Position numbers and translations under genes: made by a program
Notes under the pieces: model-generated
Database searches by the model: none
The model's input: the letters and a program-made list of their open reading frames with translations, nothing else
Told to the model about the DNA's origin: nothing
In this document: positions 19,138 to 30,500 of the stretch, piece by piece
Numbering within the stretch: position 1 is the first letter of the stretch
How the letters are laid out: each line of letters begins with the position of its first letter
Assembly (NCBI GenBank): GCA_026003175.1
Contig: BPGT01000002.1
Span: forward strand, 1,240,001 to 1,304,000
DNA: 64,000 nt
Reading direction: 5' to 3'
DNA from: Armatimonadota bacterium
GTDB taxonomy: Bacteria > Armatimonadota > HRBIN16

Positions 19138-20157
19138 ATGAGTCCTGGATACCATGTGGCTATTGCCGGGGCGACCGGCGCGGTGGGCACGGAGTTCTTG
19201 CGCGTGCTCGAAAAACACCGATTCCCTATAGCCTCGTTGAGACTTCTCGCCAGCGAGCGTTCCGAAGGCAAAAAGATGACCTTCGCGGGCGAAACCTTCA
19301 CGGTACAACGCCTCACCGAAGTCTCGTTTGACGGCGTGCAGATTGCCTTCTTCTCGGCGGGGGCGTCGCGCAGCAGGCAGTTCGCACCAGCGGCGGTACG
19401 CGCAGGTGCGGTGGTGATCGATAACTCCTCCGCGTTCCGCATGGACCCGCAGGTGCCGCTGGTGGTGCCGGAGATTAACATGGAAGATGCTCGCGAACAC
19501 AAAGGCATCATCGCCAACCCCAACTGTTCTACCATCATCATGCTGATGGCGGTAGCCCCCCTCCATCGGCGGTGGCGTGTGAAACGGGTGGTGGTCAGCA
19601 CCTACCAGGCGGCGAGTGGCGCGGGTGCGCAGGCGATGCAGGAGCTGCTGGACCAGACGACGGCGGTGCTGGAGGGTAAGGAGGTCACGCCGCGCGTACT
19701 GCCTCACCAGATAGCCTTCAACCTCTTCAGCCACAACTCCGCCATCAACGAGTGGGGCTACAACGAAGAGGAATGGAAGATGATCCATGAGAGCCGCAAA
19801 ATCCTGCATGAGCCGGAGCTGGCGATCACCGCCACCTGTGTGCGCGTGCCGGTGCTGCGGGCGCATTCGGAAAGTATCAACATCGAGTTCGCTCAACGTC
19901 GCCCCAGTGTGCAGGAGGCACGAGAGGCACTGAGCGCATTCCCCGGCGTGAAGCTGGTGGACGATCGCGAGCGCAATCACTTCCCCATGCCCATCGAGGC
20001 GAGCGAGCGAGAAGAGGTGCTGGTGGGGCGCATCCGTGAGGATATCTCCAACCCGATGGCGTTAGAACTGTTCGTGAGCGGCGACCAGCTGCTCAAAGGT
20101 GCAGCTCTCAACGCTGTGCAGATTGCGGAAGGGATGATCGCCCGAGGCTGGTTATAG
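19138..20157 (+). CDS. asd: Aspartate-semialdehyde dehydrogenase
   Basis: Reduces aspartyl phosphate to aspartate semialdehyde with NADPH, the branch point to lysine/diaminopimelate, threonine and methionine. The 339-residue protein has the nucleotide-binding GATGAVGTE, the NPNCST motif with the catalytic Cys and the RVPVLRAHSESINIEF segment with the acid/base His. GGAAGGAG lies just before the ATG. It precedes dapA, the next enzyme towards diaminopimelate. Confidence 0.96.
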   Translation: MSPGYHVAIAGATGAVGTEFLRVLEKHRFPIASLRLLASERSEGKKMTFAGETFTVQRLTEVSFDGVQIAFFSAGASRSRQFAPAAVRAGAVVIDNSSAFRMDPQVPLVVPEINMEDAREHKGIIANPNCSTIIMLMAVAPLHRRWRVKRVVVSTYQAASGAGAQAMQELLDQTTAVLEGKEVTPRVLPHQIAFNLFSHNSAINEWGYNEEEWKMIHESRKILHEPELAITATCVRVPVLRAHSESINIEFAQRRPSVQEAREALSAFPGVKLVDDRERNHFPMPIEASEREEVLVGRIREDISNPMALELFVSGDQLLKGAALNAVQIAEGMIARGWL

Positions 20158-20282
20158 AGGAATATACTGCAGGGAGCGCGGAGGACGCGGAGGGGGACGT
20201 CAAAACGAACATCTCTGCGCTCTCTGCGTGCTTAGCGGTGAGATGCCTACCACAGAAGGTGTAGAATAGACAGGAGGCAACG
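20158..20282. repeat. Degenerate inverted intergenic repeat between asd and dapA
   Basis: GCGCGGAGGACGCGGAGG and, 20 bases on, CTCTGCGCTCTCTGCGTGC are imperfect reverse complements. The pair recalls the 'cgcagaggacgcagagg' type of intergenic repeat seen in many bacteria. It lies between asd and dapA without an evident terminator. An AGGAGG ribosome-binding site for dapA is at its end. Confidence 0.45.
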
Positions 20283-21170
20283 ATGCAGGTGAATTGGGGA
20301 CCCGTGGTGACTGCAATGGTCACCCCATTTGATGAGAATCTGGAGGTCAACATCGACGCGGCGCAGGCGCTGGCGGAGTTGCTGGTGCAGACCGGCTCCA
20401 CCGGGCTGGTGGTGAGCGGAACTACCGGCGAGTCGCCAACCCTCACCCACGAGGAGAAAGTGACCTTGTTCCGCAAGGTGAAGGAGGCGGTGGGCAACCG
20501 CGCAGCAGTGCTGGCGGGCACCAGCACCTACGATACCGCCGAGTCGGTGCGCCTGAGTCAGGAGGCGGAACGCGCGGGCGTGGACGGTCTGCTGCTGGTT
20601 GCGCCGTACTACAACCGCCCTTCGCAGGAAGGGCTGTACCAGCACTTCAAAACCATCGCACACGCTGTGGACCTGCCGGTCATGATTTACAACATCCCGG
20701 GGCGCACCGGAGTAAATGTGGAACCTGCCACCCTGCTGCGCCTGGCGGAGATAAACAACATCGTGGCGGTGAAGGAAGCCAGCGGCAACCTCAACCAGAT
20801 GTCCGAGATTTGCGCCAACGCACCCGAAGGTTTTCTGGTGTATAGCGGTGACGACTCGCTCACGCTTCCCCTGCTGGCGGTCGGCGGAGTGGGCGTGGTC
20901 AGCGTGGCGTCGCATGTGGTCGGGCGCGACATCCGGCGCATGTGCGAAGCCTTCTTCGCAGGACAGGTGCAGGAAGCGAAGAGGCTACATCACCGGATGC
21001 TCCCGCTGTTTAAGGCATTGTTTTGCACCACGAATCCCGTGCCCGTGAAAGCGGCTCTGAATATGCTGGGGGCGAATGTGGGAGGTGTACGTCTTCCGCT
21101 GGTAGAAGCGAATGAGAAAGAGAAGGAGATCGTCCGAAAAGCATTGAGAGACTACGGGTTACTGCAGTGA
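20283..21170 (+). CDS. dapA: 4-hydroxy-tetrahydrodipicolinate synthase
   Basis: Condenses pyruvate and aspartate semialdehyde in the diaminopimelate/lysine pathway. The 295-residue TIM barrel shows GTTGESPTL, the Tyr of MIYNIPGRTGV and the Schiff-base Lys in VAVKEASGN. It follows asd and its stop overlaps the GTG of the RNase J gene. The order asd-dapA-RNase J matches that known in Bacillus and relatives. Confidence 0.96.
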   Translation: MQVNWGPVVTAMVTPFDENLEVNIDAAQALAELLVQTGSTGLVVSGTTGESPTLTHEEKVTLFRKVKEAVGNRAAVLAGTSTYDTAESVRLSQEAERAGVDGLLLVAPYYNRPSQEGLYQHFKTIAHAVDLPVMIYNIPGRTGVNVEPATLLRLAEINNIVAVKEASGNLNQMSEICANAPEGFLVYSGDDSLTLPLLAVGGVGVVSVASHVVGRDIRRMCEAFFAGQVQEAKRLHHRMLPLFKALFCTTNPVPVKAALNMLGANVGGVRLPLVEANEKEKEIVRKALRDYGLLQ

Positions 21171-22849
21171 ACGAAGACACCTTTCCCTACGAAGAGAGTA
21201 TTGCGCTGATACCGCTGGGTGGCACCGGCGAAATCGGCAAGAACCTCACCGTGGTGCAGTTCGGTGGGGAGATACTGGTGGTGGACTGCGGTCTGGCGTT
21301 CCCGTTTGACGATGTGTATGGCGTGGATATCGTGATACCCGACATCACCTACCTGCGCGAGAACGCCGACCGCGTGCGCGGCATCGTGCTCACGCATGGA
21401 CACGAAGACCACGTGGGCGCGTTACCTTACGTGCTGTCCGAAATCAACGTGCCGGTGTGGGGCACTCGTCTGACAATCGGGCTGGTGCGTGCTAAGCTGA
21501 GCGAGCGACTGCCCCTCTCGCAGCTGGACCTGCGAGAATACGCTCCTGGTGATCGCGTCCCGATAGGTCCTTTCATCGTGGAGCCGGTGCGCGTCACGCA
21601 CAGCATCCCCGAAACGGTCGCGCTAAACATCGAAACACCCATCGGGCGGTTGGTGTTCGTCAGCGATTTCAAGATAGACCATACGCCCATCGACGAATGG
21701 CGTTTCGACGCGGCGCGGTTCGGTCAGCTGGGCGAAGAGGGCGTGCTCGCGCTAGTATCGGACAGCACCAACGCCGAGAAACCGGGAGTTACCCCCTCCG
21801 AGCGTGTGGTGGGCGCGGCGTACGACCGCATCTTCAGCGAGGCGCCGGGGCGAATCATTGTTACCATGTTCGCCTCCAACATCCACCGGATGCAACAGGT
21901 GCTGGATACCGCCGCTCGCTATGGTAAAAAGGTGGCGGTGTTAGGACGCAGTATGCAGCAGAATCTGGAAATCGCCATCGAGATGGGCTACGTGTGGCTA
22001 CCGCCCGACACGCTTATCCGAACCGACCAGATTGGGCAATACGAGGGTCGCGAGCTGGTTATCCTTGCTACCGGCGCACAGGGGGAACCGCTTTCTGCCC
22101 TCACCCGTATCTCGCGCGACGAGTACAAGGCGGTGCAGATCGAGCCCGGCGACACGGTGATTCTCTCCGCGACGCCCATCCCGGGCAACGAAAGCCTGGT
22201 ATGGCGCACGGTGAACCGTCTCATCCGCAAGGGTGCTCACGTTATCTACCCGCCGATGCAACCTGTGCATGTATCGGGACACGCCTACCAGGAAGAGCTG
22301 AAGATGATGCTCGCACTGGTGCGTCCAAAATATGTTATCCCTATGCACGGCGAACCCCGAATGGCGGTACAATATGCACGGATGGCAAGGGAGATGAACA
22401 TCCCGGCGGAGAATATCTTTCTGATGGATTTGGGCGACACGCTCTACTTGCATCCTGAAGGCGCGAGGTTCGGCGAAAAAGTTCCCGTAGGCAGGGTGCT
22501 GGTGGATAGCGGGGGCAACAGCGGTATCAGCGATGTAGTGTTGCGTGATCGCAAGCATCTGGCACAGGACGGGCTGGTGCTGGTGGTCGTGAGCATCGAC
22601 AAGGAGACCGGCGAGATACTGGCTGGTCCCGACGTGACCATTCGCGGCATGGCGGTCAGCGAAGAAGAGGAGCCGCAGTTTACCGAGTATCTGCGCCAGC
22701 AGGTGCTGATGGAGCTGGAGGACCTGGAACTATCCGAAGTGACTGACTGGGACGCGGTTCGTGCGGATGTGCGTAGCGCGGTGACGCGGGCGGTGAAACA
22801 GCGATTGAAGCGTCGCCCGGTGGTGATTCCGGTTGTGATGGAGATTTAG
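21167..22849 (+). CDS. rnj: Ribonuclease J
   Basis: 5'-3' exo- and endoribonuclease of the metallo-beta-lactamase/beta-CASP family, involved in rRNA maturation and mRNA decay. The 560-residue protein has LTHGHEDHVGALP (HxHxDH zinc motif), the distal His in VSDFKIDHTP-type and MHGEPRM segments, and the C-terminal dimerisation domain. GTG at 21167 overlaps the dapA stop (GTGA). The adjoining dapA mirrors the B. subtilis dapA-rnjB arrangement. Confidence 0.94.
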   Translation: MNEDTFPYEESIALIPLGGTGEIGKNLTVVQFGGEILVVDCGLAFPFDDVYGVDIVIPDITYLRENADRVRGIVLTHGHEDHVGALPYVLSEINVPVWGTRLTIGLVRAKLSERLPLSQLDLREYAPGDRVPIGPFIVEPVRVTHSIPETVALNIETPIGRLVFVSDFKIDHTPIDEWRFDAARFGQLGEEGVLALVSDSTNAEKPGVTPSERVVGAAYDRIFSEAPGRIIVTMFASNIHRMQQVLDTAARYGKKVAVLGRSMQQNLEIAIEMGYVWLPPDTLIRTDQIGQYEGRELVILATGAQGEPLSALTRISRDEYKAVQIEPGDTVILSATPIPGNESLVWRTVNRLIRKGAHVIYPPMQPVHVSGHAYQEELKMMLALVRPKYVIPMHGEPRMAVQYARMAREMNIPAENIFLMDLGDTLYLHPEGARFGEKVPVGRVLVDSGGNSGISDVVLRDRKHLAQDGLVLVVVSIDKETGEILAGPDVTIRGMAVSEEEEPQFTEYLRQQVLMELEDLELSEVTDWDAVRADVRSAVTRAVKQRLKRRPVVIPVVMEI

Positions 22850-22886
22850 CGCGCCTCCGGTCAGCCAGAAGGGAGGGCTAACAATC

Positions 22887-23486
22887 ATGGATAACGCCAT
22901 GAGGCGTGCTGTGGTGCTGGCAGTACTGGGTGCAGTGATCATCGTCGGTGTGCTTGGGCTGCGCCAGACAGGGGTTCTGCGCAGTGCCCAGGCACGTGCC
23001 AACGATGAGTTCGCTCTGAGTGAACAGGCGCACCATGAGGGCGACTTTGAAGCTGCCATGCGCCACATGGAGAATGCGGTGAAGCTAGACCCGCATTTTG
23101 TGGAAGCGCGCGAGGGGCTGGCGGCAATGTATGAGCAGCATCGAGGCATGGATTCTGCCATCGCCGAATACCAGCGTGCCATCCGGGAAGATCCGCAAAA
23201 CGAAGCACGCTACTGTTACCGGATTGCGGAGACCTACTTCGTCAACCGGAAGTGGGAACCCGCGCTGGAATGGCTCAGGCGGGCGGACAGCTTGAAGCCC
23301 GGCGACTGGCACGTGCAGCGCATGATTGGCTTCTGTCTGGAGCGGCAGGGTAAATGGCAGGAGGCAGAGCAACACTGGAGCCGTCTATTGCAGAAAAACG
23401 CCGACGACGCGAACGTGCAACGTGGTCTGGAGCGGGTTCGACGGCATCTGAAAAATACCACACAGAAAGGCAGTCAGGGAGGATAG
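22887..23486 (+). CDS. Membrane-anchored TPR protein
   Basis: A 199-residue protein with one N-terminal membrane helix (about residues 8-25) and about four tetratricopeptide repeats from residue 37 to 185 (for example YQRAIREDPQNEARYCYRIA and ALEWLRRADSLKPGD). The repeats probably face the outside and hold partner proteins. It ends four bases before hsp20, so it likely belongs to the rnj-TPR-hsp20-lon transcript; a link with protein quality control is inferred from position only. Confidence 0.8.
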   Translation: MDNAMRRAVVLAVLGAVIIVGVLGLRQTGVLRSAQARANDEFALSEQAHHEGDFEAAMRHMENAVKLDPHFVEAREGLAAMYEQHRGMDSAIAEYQRAIREDPQNEARYCYRIAETYFVNRKWEPALEWLRRADSLKPGDWHVQRMIGFCLERQGKWQEAEQHWSRLLQKNADDANVQRGLERVRRHLKNTTQKGSQGG

Positions 23487-23489
23487 GCG

Positions 23490-23969
23490 GTGTTTCGCAA
23501 CTATCGTGATATTTTGCGACAAATGGAGATGGAAATGCAAAGGCTATCTGACGATGCGTTGCTCAGCGTGTTCGGAACGCTGGGTGCGACGGAACGCTTC
23601 TGGCAACCGCCCGTCGACCTGTGCGAGACTGAAGACGCGCTGGTGGTGAAAGCGGAGATTGCCGGTGTACAGCCCGATAGAATCAACGTCTCCTTATCGG
23701 CAGACGACAGGATGCTGGTCATCTCCGGCATACGGGCGGAGGACGAGGAAGAACGTCGTGCTCGTGTGCGGTGCTACCAGCTGGAAATTTACTACGGTCC
23801 ATTTGAACGCCACGTTGCTCTTCCGCCCGACATACCCATAGACCGCGAGAACATCTCTGCAACTTATCGTAATGGCGTGTTGACGGTGCGGCTCCCCAAG
23901 CGTACGCAGGAAGAGATACCAGCTACCCGGCGCATCCCCATCACCGAAGGTGAGCGCGAGAACGAGTAG
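23490..23969 (+). CDS. Hsp20/alpha-crystallin small heat-shock protein
   Basis: ATP-independent holdase of 159 residues. The alpha-crystallin domain spans about 37-135 with the conserved PPVDLCETEDALVVKAEIAG opening, the GPFERHVALP strand and NGVLTVRLPK, and a C-terminal IP-I motif (RRIPI) used for oligomer assembly. GTG start at 23490 with GGAGG upstream. It sits directly before lon, consistent with shared heat-shock regulation, although no CIRCE-like operator was recognised. Confidence 0.92.
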   Translation: MFRNYRDILRQMEMEMQRLSDDALLSVFGTLGATERFWQPPVDLCETEDALVVKAEIAGVQPDRINVSLSADDRMLVISGIRAEDEEERRARVRCYQLEIYYGPFERHVALPPDIPIDRENISATYRNGVLTVRLPKRTQEEIPATRRIPITEGERENE

Positions 23970-23991
23970 TGGATGAAAGCGAGGGAGGCAT

Positions 23992-26454
23992 ATGGTAGAC
24001 GAAGGGACTCCGGTCAAGACGAGTAACGATAACGAAAGGGACCTGCGGATGGAAATCCCGGAGGTGCTGAACCTGTTGCCTCTTCGGGATACAGTGGTGT
24101 TTCCGGTGCTGATTGTGCCTATCGCCGTTGGCAGGGAAAGCTCCATTAAGCTCATCGACGATTCGGTGGTAGGGGGCAACCGAATCATCGGCGTGGTGGC
24201 CATGAAAGACCCCACCGTGGAATCGCCTACGATGGACGATATTTATCGTGTGGGCACGGCGGTGGTTATCCGCATGATGGGCAAAATGCCCGATGGCATC
24301 CGCCTGATTGCGCAGGGCATCAGCCGCATTGAGATACTGGAAGCGGTACAGACGCAACCCTACCTGCGGGTGCGGGTGCGGGTCGTCCCGGAGCCTTCCC
24401 AGATTAGCGAAGAGGACAGTCTGGAGATAGAAGCATTACGACGAAACATTGCCGCCTCCTTCCAGAGGGTAGTGCAGCTCTCGCCCAACATGCCCGACGA
24501 GCTGGAAGGCATCGCGCTCAACGTTACCGAACCTCACGTACTCACCGACCTGGTGGCGGCGCATCTGCCCCTCTCCATCGCCGATAAGCAGAAGATTCTG
24601 GAAACCTTCGACCTCAAGGAACGGATGCGCCTGCTGATGCAGATGCTGGCGCGCGAGGTGGAGGTACTGGAACTGGGCAGCAAACTGCAGTCGGAAGTGC
24701 ATTCCGAGCTCAGCAAGACGCAGCGCGAGTATTATCTGCGCGAGCAACTGAAGGCTATTCAGAAAGAGCTCGGCGAGATGGACGAAAATATGGCGCAGAT
24801 CGAGGAACTGCGCCAGAAGATTGCCGAAGCCAAGATGCCTCCCGAGGCAGAGAAAGAGGCTCTGCGCGAGCTGGACAGACTATCGCGTATCCCCTCCGCC
24901 TCGCCAGAGTACACTGTGGCGCGTACTTACATTGAAACGATGGTCGCTCTGCCCTGGAGCATCTCCACCGAAGATAATCTGGATATCTCGCAGGTGCGCC
25001 AGGTTCTGGATGAGGACCATTACGGGCTGGAGAAGGTCAAAGAGCGCATTCTGGAGTACCTGGCGGTACGCAAGTTCAAAACCGAAGGCACTATGCGCCA
25101 ACCCATCCTGTGTCTGGTGGGACCGCCGGGCGTGGGTAAGACCAGTCTGGGACGCTCCATCGCCCGCGCGTTGGGCAGAAAGTTCGTGCGCATCTCGCTG
25201 GGCGGCATCCGCGATGAAGCGGAGATTCGCGGTCACCGGCGCACCTATATCGGCGCACTGCCCGGACAGATTATTCAGGGCATTCGCCGCGCTGGCTCCA
25301 ACAACCCTGTCTTCATGCTGGACGAGATAGACAAAGTAGGCGCGGACTTCCGCGGCGACCCATCCGCCGCCCTGCTGGAAGCACTGGACCCCGAGCAGAA
25401 CAGCCAGTTCCGCGACCACTACCTGGACGTGCCCTTTGATCTCTCAAAGGTGCTGTTCATCACTACCGCCAATGTGCTGGATACTATCCTGCCGCCCCTG
25501 CGCGACCGCATGGAGGTGATTGAAATCCCCGGCTATACCGAGGACGAGAAAGTGGAAATCGCCAAACGCCATCTGATTCCGCGCCAGATGCAGGAACATG
25601 GCTTGAACGAGCAGGAGCATATCGAGTGGACGGAGGAGGGCATCCGTGCCATTATCCGCGGCTACACGCGCGAGGCGGGTGTGCGTAACCTGGAACGGGA
25701 GATCGCCTCGGTATGCCGCAAGGTAGCCCGTCGCTTCGCGGAGGGCGAGACCGAGAAGGTAGTGGTAGACGCAGCGAAAGTAGAAGAGTTTCTCGGTGCA
25801 CCGCGCTTCGAGTTCGAAGAGATCTCCGAGCGCACCTCACAGCCGGGTGTAGCGGTTGGGCTGGTGTGGACGCCTGTCGGCGGCGACATCGTGTTTGTAG
25901 AAGCCACGCTGATGCCCGGCAGTAAGGGATTGCTGTTGACCGGACAGCTGGGCGATGTGATGCGCGAGTCGGCGCAAACTGCCCTCAGCTATATCCGCAG
26001 TCACGCGAAGGAGCTGGGTATAGACCCGAACTTCTTCGAGAAGCACGACGTGCATATCCACGTGCCTGCGGGTGCCATCCCCAAAGACGGACCTTCCGCA
26101 GGAATCACGATGGCGACCGCGCTGGCGTCTCTGCTCACCGGCAGGTGCGTCAAGCCCCGTCTGGCGATGACGGGCGAGATTACCCTTTCCGGGCGCGTGC
26201 TGCCGGTAGGTGGTATCAAGGAGAAGGTGCTGGCGGCGCATCGCGCAGGTATCGAAACGGTGATACTGCCCTCGCGCAACAGGAAAGACCTGATCGAGGA
26301 CGTGCCGCAGCAGGTGCGTGAGCAGATGCACTTCGTGTTCGTGGACACTATCGACGAGGTGCTGAAGGAGGCGCTGGTGGTATCCACCGGCACGGCGAGG
26401 CGTCGCGCCCGCAGGAAAACGGAGGAAAGGGAAGTATCTGTCGTGGCCACGTAG
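23992..26454 (+). CDS. lon: ATP-dependent protease Lon
   Basis: Cytoplasmic AAA+ protease degrading damaged and regulatory proteins. The 820-residue protein has the LAN substrate-binding domain (about 25-215), Walker [10 protein letters not shown], Walker [11 protein letters not shown], and the Ser-Lys protease dyad in [15 protein letters not shown] and [20 protein letters not shown] lies before the ATG. The gene follows hsp20 by 22 bases. The C-terminal tail is short and basic, then acidic. Confidence 0.97.
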   Translation: MVDEGTPVKTSNDNERDLRMEIPEVLNLLPLRDTVVFPVLIVPIAVGRESSIKLIDDSVVGGNRIIGVVAMKDPTVESPTMDDIYRVGTAVVIRMMGKMPDGIRLIAQGISRIEILEAVQTQPYLRVRVRVVPEPSQISEEDSLEIEALRRNIAASFQRVVQLSPNMPDELEGIALNVTEPHVLTDLVAAHLPLSIADKQKILETFDLKERMRLLMQMLAREVEVLELGSKLQSEVHSELSKTQREYYLREQLKAIQKELGEMDENMAQIEELRQKIAEAKMPPEAEKEALRELDRLSRIPSASPEYTVARTYIETMVALPWSISTEDNLDISQVRQVLDEDHYGLEKVKERILEYLAVRKFKTEGTMRQPILCLVGPPGVGKTSLGRSIARALGRKFVRISLGGIRDEAEIRGHRRTYIGALPGQIIQGIRRAGSNNPVFMLDEIDKVGADFRGDPSAALLEALDPEQNSQFRDHYLDVPFDLSKVLFITTANVLDTILPPLRDRMEVIEIPGYTEDEKVEIAKRHLIPRQMQEHGLNEQEHIEWTEEGIRAIIRGYTREAGVRNLEREIASVCRKVARRFAEGETEKVVVDAAKVEEFLGAPRFEFEEISERTSQPGVAVGLVWTPVGGDIVFVEATLMPGSKGLLLTGQLGDVMRESAQTALSYIRSHAKELGIDPNFFEKHDVHIHVPAGAIPKDGPSAGITMATALASLLTGRCVKPRLAMTGEITLSGRVLPVGGIKEKVLAAHRAGIETVILPSRNRKDLIEDVPQQVREQMHFVFVDTIDEVLKEALVVSTGTARRRARRKTEEREVSVVAT

Positions 26455-26484
26455 GGTGATATGGCGGTTTGAGGAGAAAATCGG

Positions 26485-27522
26485 GTGATACAGTTTGTGC
26501 GGGGCGATATTCTGCACTCGCAAGCGGAAGCTCTCGTCAACACGGTGAACACTGTGGGGGTGATGGGAAAGGGCGTTGCTCTGCACTTCAAGAAGCGGTT
26601 TCCTGAAAACTATCGTTTTTACCGTGAGGCTTGTGAGCGAGGAGAAGTCGTGCCCGGTAAGGTACTGGTGTTTCGGACAGAATATCTCCAACCTCGCTAT
26701 ATCATCAACTTCCCCACAAAGCGACACTGGCGGGAAAGGTCGCGTCTAGAAGACATTGAGGCCGGTTTGGAGGACCTGGTGCGACATGTGCGTGAGCTCA
26801 ACATCATGTCTATTGCTCTACCGGCATTGGGATGCGGGCACGGTGGATTGGACTGGAATGAAGTTCGTCCCCTCATTGAAAAGGCGTTCGCCAGCTTACC
26901 GGAGGTGCAGGTAGAGGTCTATGAGCCCAATCCGCCGGAGCGAGTGTCTTTCACCAAACCGGTAAGCCTCAAGCCTTCTCATGCTGCACTCTTGCTAGCG
27001 ATACACCAGTACAACCGAGTAGAACCTGAAGCGACGCTACACGATATCCAGCACATCGCGTATCTGTTATCCAGCGTAGGTGTCTTTTCGCTGAGAAAAC
27101 AGCGCAGTGGCTTTGCGGTCAAGGCAGGCAGGCTCCATGCTCGGGCGATAGAGATGTTAGTGAGGCGTATCCCTTCTGTCTATCTGGAGCGAAAATACGG
27201 TTACAGACGTCAGGTGCTGTTCACTGTTACGGAAGAGGGGGTAGAGCGGGCTCGTTTGGTGCTACAACAGCACCCCAAAATCCAGAAAAGGCTTCAGAGC
27301 GTGAGCCAGATCCTAGAGGGGCACGAGAGCTCTTTTGCCCTGCAGCTACTGGCGTTGGTAATGTACCATCGCAAAAATTCCATCTTCGGACAGCACCTCG
27401 AGCACCTTCTGGAGAACAGGTCGGTGCTCTTTCCGCAGTGTGATCACCCTCGGAACGGCGAGTTGGTGGAGCAGATACGTGCTGTTTGGGAAAGCGTCCA
27501 GCGAGCAGAATCGCCGACATAG
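26485..27522 (+). CDS. DarG-like macrodomain protein without a DarT partner
   Basis: The N-terminal 155 residues are a DarG-type macrodomain ([53 protein letters not shown]). DarG removes ADP-ribose from thymidine or guanosine in DNA and is the antitoxin of the DNA ADP-ribosyltransferase DarT; Lys79 falls where DarG enzymes have a functional Lys. The remaining 190 residues match the position of the DarG C-terminal domain. No DarT gene is next to it: lon lies 30 bases upstream and a convergent RND gene downstream. GTG start with GAGGAG upstream. Confidence 0.82.
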   Translation: MIQFVRGDILHSQAEALVNTVNTVGVMGKGVALHFKKRFPENYRFYREACERGEVVPGKVLVFRTEYLQPRYIINFPTKRHWRERSRLEDIEAGLEDLVRHVRELNIMSIALPALGCGHGGLDWNEVRPLIEKAFASLPEVQVEVYEPNPPERVSFTKPVSLKPSHAALLLAIHQYNRVEPEATLHDIQHIAYLLSSVGVFSLRKQRSGFAVKAGRLHARAIEMLVRRIPSVYLERKYGYRRQVLFTVTEEGVERARLVLQQHPKIQKRLQSVSQILEGHESSFALQLLALVMYHRKNSIFGQHLEHLLENRSVLFPQCDHPRNGELVEQIRAVWESVQRAESPT

Positions 27523-27537
27523 TACGCATCCAAGACG

Positions 27538-30500
27538 CTACTCCACCGGCGGCAGCGTTGCCGGGTCGCGCCGACGTACTTTTACCAGCCACCAGCGCAC
27601 GATGTCATCTACAATGGTATGCATGATGGGAATGTCCAGCAGGCTCAGTACCGTACCCACCACCAGCCCGCCGATAACCACCGTGCCCAGAGGCTGGTAG
27701 GCGTCGGTACCCGTGCGCGGGAAGAAGGCAACGGGCGTCATCGCGATAATGGTGATGAGTGAGGTCATCAGGATAGGACGTAGACGCTGAGGACATGCCT
27801 CGATAACCGCTTGATTGCGCGGTACGCCCTGCTCGCGGTAGCGCATGATGAGGTCAATGAGCAGGATAGCGGTGGTGATGTCCATACCAGTCAGGACGAT
27901 GACCGCCATCACCGACACGGTGCTGAACGCTTGCCCCGCTAGCCACAGTGCGATAAACACGCCTGAAAGCTCCAGTGGCAGAGAGAAAATCATCTGCGCC
28001 GGCTGCAAGAAACCGCGGAATTGGGCTACCAACACCAGAAAGATAAACACCACTGCTAACTGAAGACCCTGCAGAAGCCGACGAAAACTGTCCATCATCT
28101 GCGTCATGTCGCCGCGTACCTCGATACCGTAACCCGGCGGCCAGTTTAGCTGCATCTGCGCTCGCATCATCACGTCCATCGCCACATCCATCGATGGACG
28201 GTTCGGCTGGTGGGGTTCATCGGGTGACTTCCACGGAGGGCGATAATCCGCCTTGCGGTAGTAGCCCATCACACTGACCACGCGACGGAAGTTATCGTGT
28301 TCAATCAGCGTGGGTGCTTCGCGATACTCTATTTGCGCCAGCGACTTGAGTGGAACCTGTTTACCGTCTGGCGCGATGATAGGCAGTAGGCCGATGTCTT
28401 CAGGGCTTTGTCGTTCTTTTTCATCAAAGCGAACCAGCACGGTGCTCTGGCGCCTGTTCTCCAGCCGGAAAAACTCGGTGGTGAAACCGCCTTTGAGCGC
28501 GTAGTACGCCTGGTCGGCGATGTCGGCAGGCGTCAACCCCAGCTCCTGCGCCCGACGGGCGTCTATCTTGATCTCGTACGTGGGTTTGGTCATGGACCAG
28601 GACGTGGCTACCTGGTAAATATCAGGCACCTGCTTGCGGGCGATGTCCGCTACTTGCTCGGCGAGCATCGAGACGATTTTGAGGTCGGGACCGTACACCA
28701 GCAGCTGGATGGGTGCGGCGGAGGACGCCATCACATCGGAACCCATCTCCTTAATCTGCAGGCGGCGAATGCCCGGGATGGTGGAGGTAGCTTCGTGCAC
28801 AATGCCGTCTATAATCGTCCACACATCACGCTTGCGGGTGTCTTTATCGGTGAAAGTGAGCATAGCGACCGCGCCGTTGGTAAATCCCATGCTGTAGCCG
28901 TTGAAGTACGCACCGGAGGTATAGCCTGGTCCCCCCTCGAAGCCGATTTCGATGGAGGCGTGCTGAATCTCTGGGTACTTCTCCATGATTTTCTCCAGCT
29001 GGCGCACGGCGCGTTCGGTCGCCGCATACGAGGTGTTGGGTTCCATCTCCAGCGTGAGGTACGCCTGCCCCACGTCCGCCAGCGGCATCATCTCCGAGCC
29101 GATGAAGTAGTAGAAACCAAAGCCGATGATGATGGTGGAAAAGATTCGCGCCAGGTTTGCAAAGCGGTTTTTCAGCATCCAGCGAATCAGGTTTGCATAG
29201 CCCGCTTCCATCCTGTCCAACCCACGCTGAAAGGGCGCGAGCATGGTTCGGTAAAACCAGCCACTGTTCTCGCGTAAGACAGCGGGGTCATCATGAGGCT
29301 TCAGGATGTGCGCAGCCATTAGCGCGGTCAGCGTCAACGAGACGAGAAACGACGCTAGCAACCCGAAGATGATCGGCCACACCAGCCCCACGAACATCAA
29401 CTGCACAATACCGCCGCAGAACAGCAAAGGGCTCAGTGCAAGCACCAACATGAGCGTGGAAGCCGCAACCGCCAGACGCACCTCGGTAATGCCGTCTATC
29501 GCGGCGGTCTTGGGGTCTTTGCCCATGCGCAGGTGACGTTCCACAGCATGGATATCGATAATGGCATCATCCACCAGTCGCCCGATAGAGAGCAGTAGAC
29601 CGATGAGCGTGCTGGAGTTGAGCGTCATACCCATCGGGATGAGCGCGAGCAGTGCCATCGCCATCGAGATGGGGATAGCGGTCATGGCAATCAATGTGCC
29701 ACGCCAGTTACCCAGGAAGAAGAGCACCGCGATGCCGGTCAGCAGGATGGCTAAGCCCAGTTCCTCTACCATATTGCGCATCAGGACGCCGACGAACGCG
29801 CTATTGTCGTAGGCGATGCGGATTTTAATACCGGGGTAGTCGCGCTCGAGGCGTTTCACCTCCTGCATCACCGCGTGAATCACCCGGGGCGAGGAGGCTT
29901 CCGGGCTTTGCAACACGCTGATTTCGATCGCTTCATCCACTCGCGAGGAGTTGCCGACACGGTAGTAGTGATGATACCCGCTTCGTGGTTCGTAATAGGT
30001 GTCCTCCACGCGAGCAACATCTTTGATATACACGGTACGCCCGTCTACACTGGCGATGGGATAGTTGGCAATGGTCTCTGCACTGCGTCCCAGCGTGTCC
30101 ACACGCACAATCTCTTCGTTGTCGCCGGCGGTTAAGACGCCTGCGGGCTTGGCGATGTTGTTTTTATCCAGAGCGTCGCGAACGTGCAGGATGGACAAAC
30201 CGTACGCCGCCAGCTTCTGACGGTCTACAATCACCTGCATCTGTCTGCGGTAACCGCCAAACGCCTGCACGGTGAAGATGTCCGGGCTGACCGCTTTGAG
30301 GCGGTTGGAGATTTCGTTGTCCGCCAGCTCGCGCAGGCGTTTCATATCCCAGCGATCGTCGCCGGTAAGGGCAAGCGAAAGCACCGGCAGGTTCAACGGG
30401 TCAATCTTGAGCACCCAGGAAGGCTTCAGGTTCGCCCCTGTCATCGGCAGGTCTGCCTGAATGACGTTGAGCAGCGCCTGCACCTCCACAAGCTTCTTGT

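Noticed and set aside
18937-19980. 347-codon minus-strand open frame opposite asd
   Set aside because: It is antisense to a clear asd gene, rich in His and Arg with no family resemblance, as expected from codon bias of the real gene.
28408-29277. 289-codon plus-strand open frame opposite the RND transporter
   Set aside because: Shadow of the transporter reading frame, with no recognisable domain.
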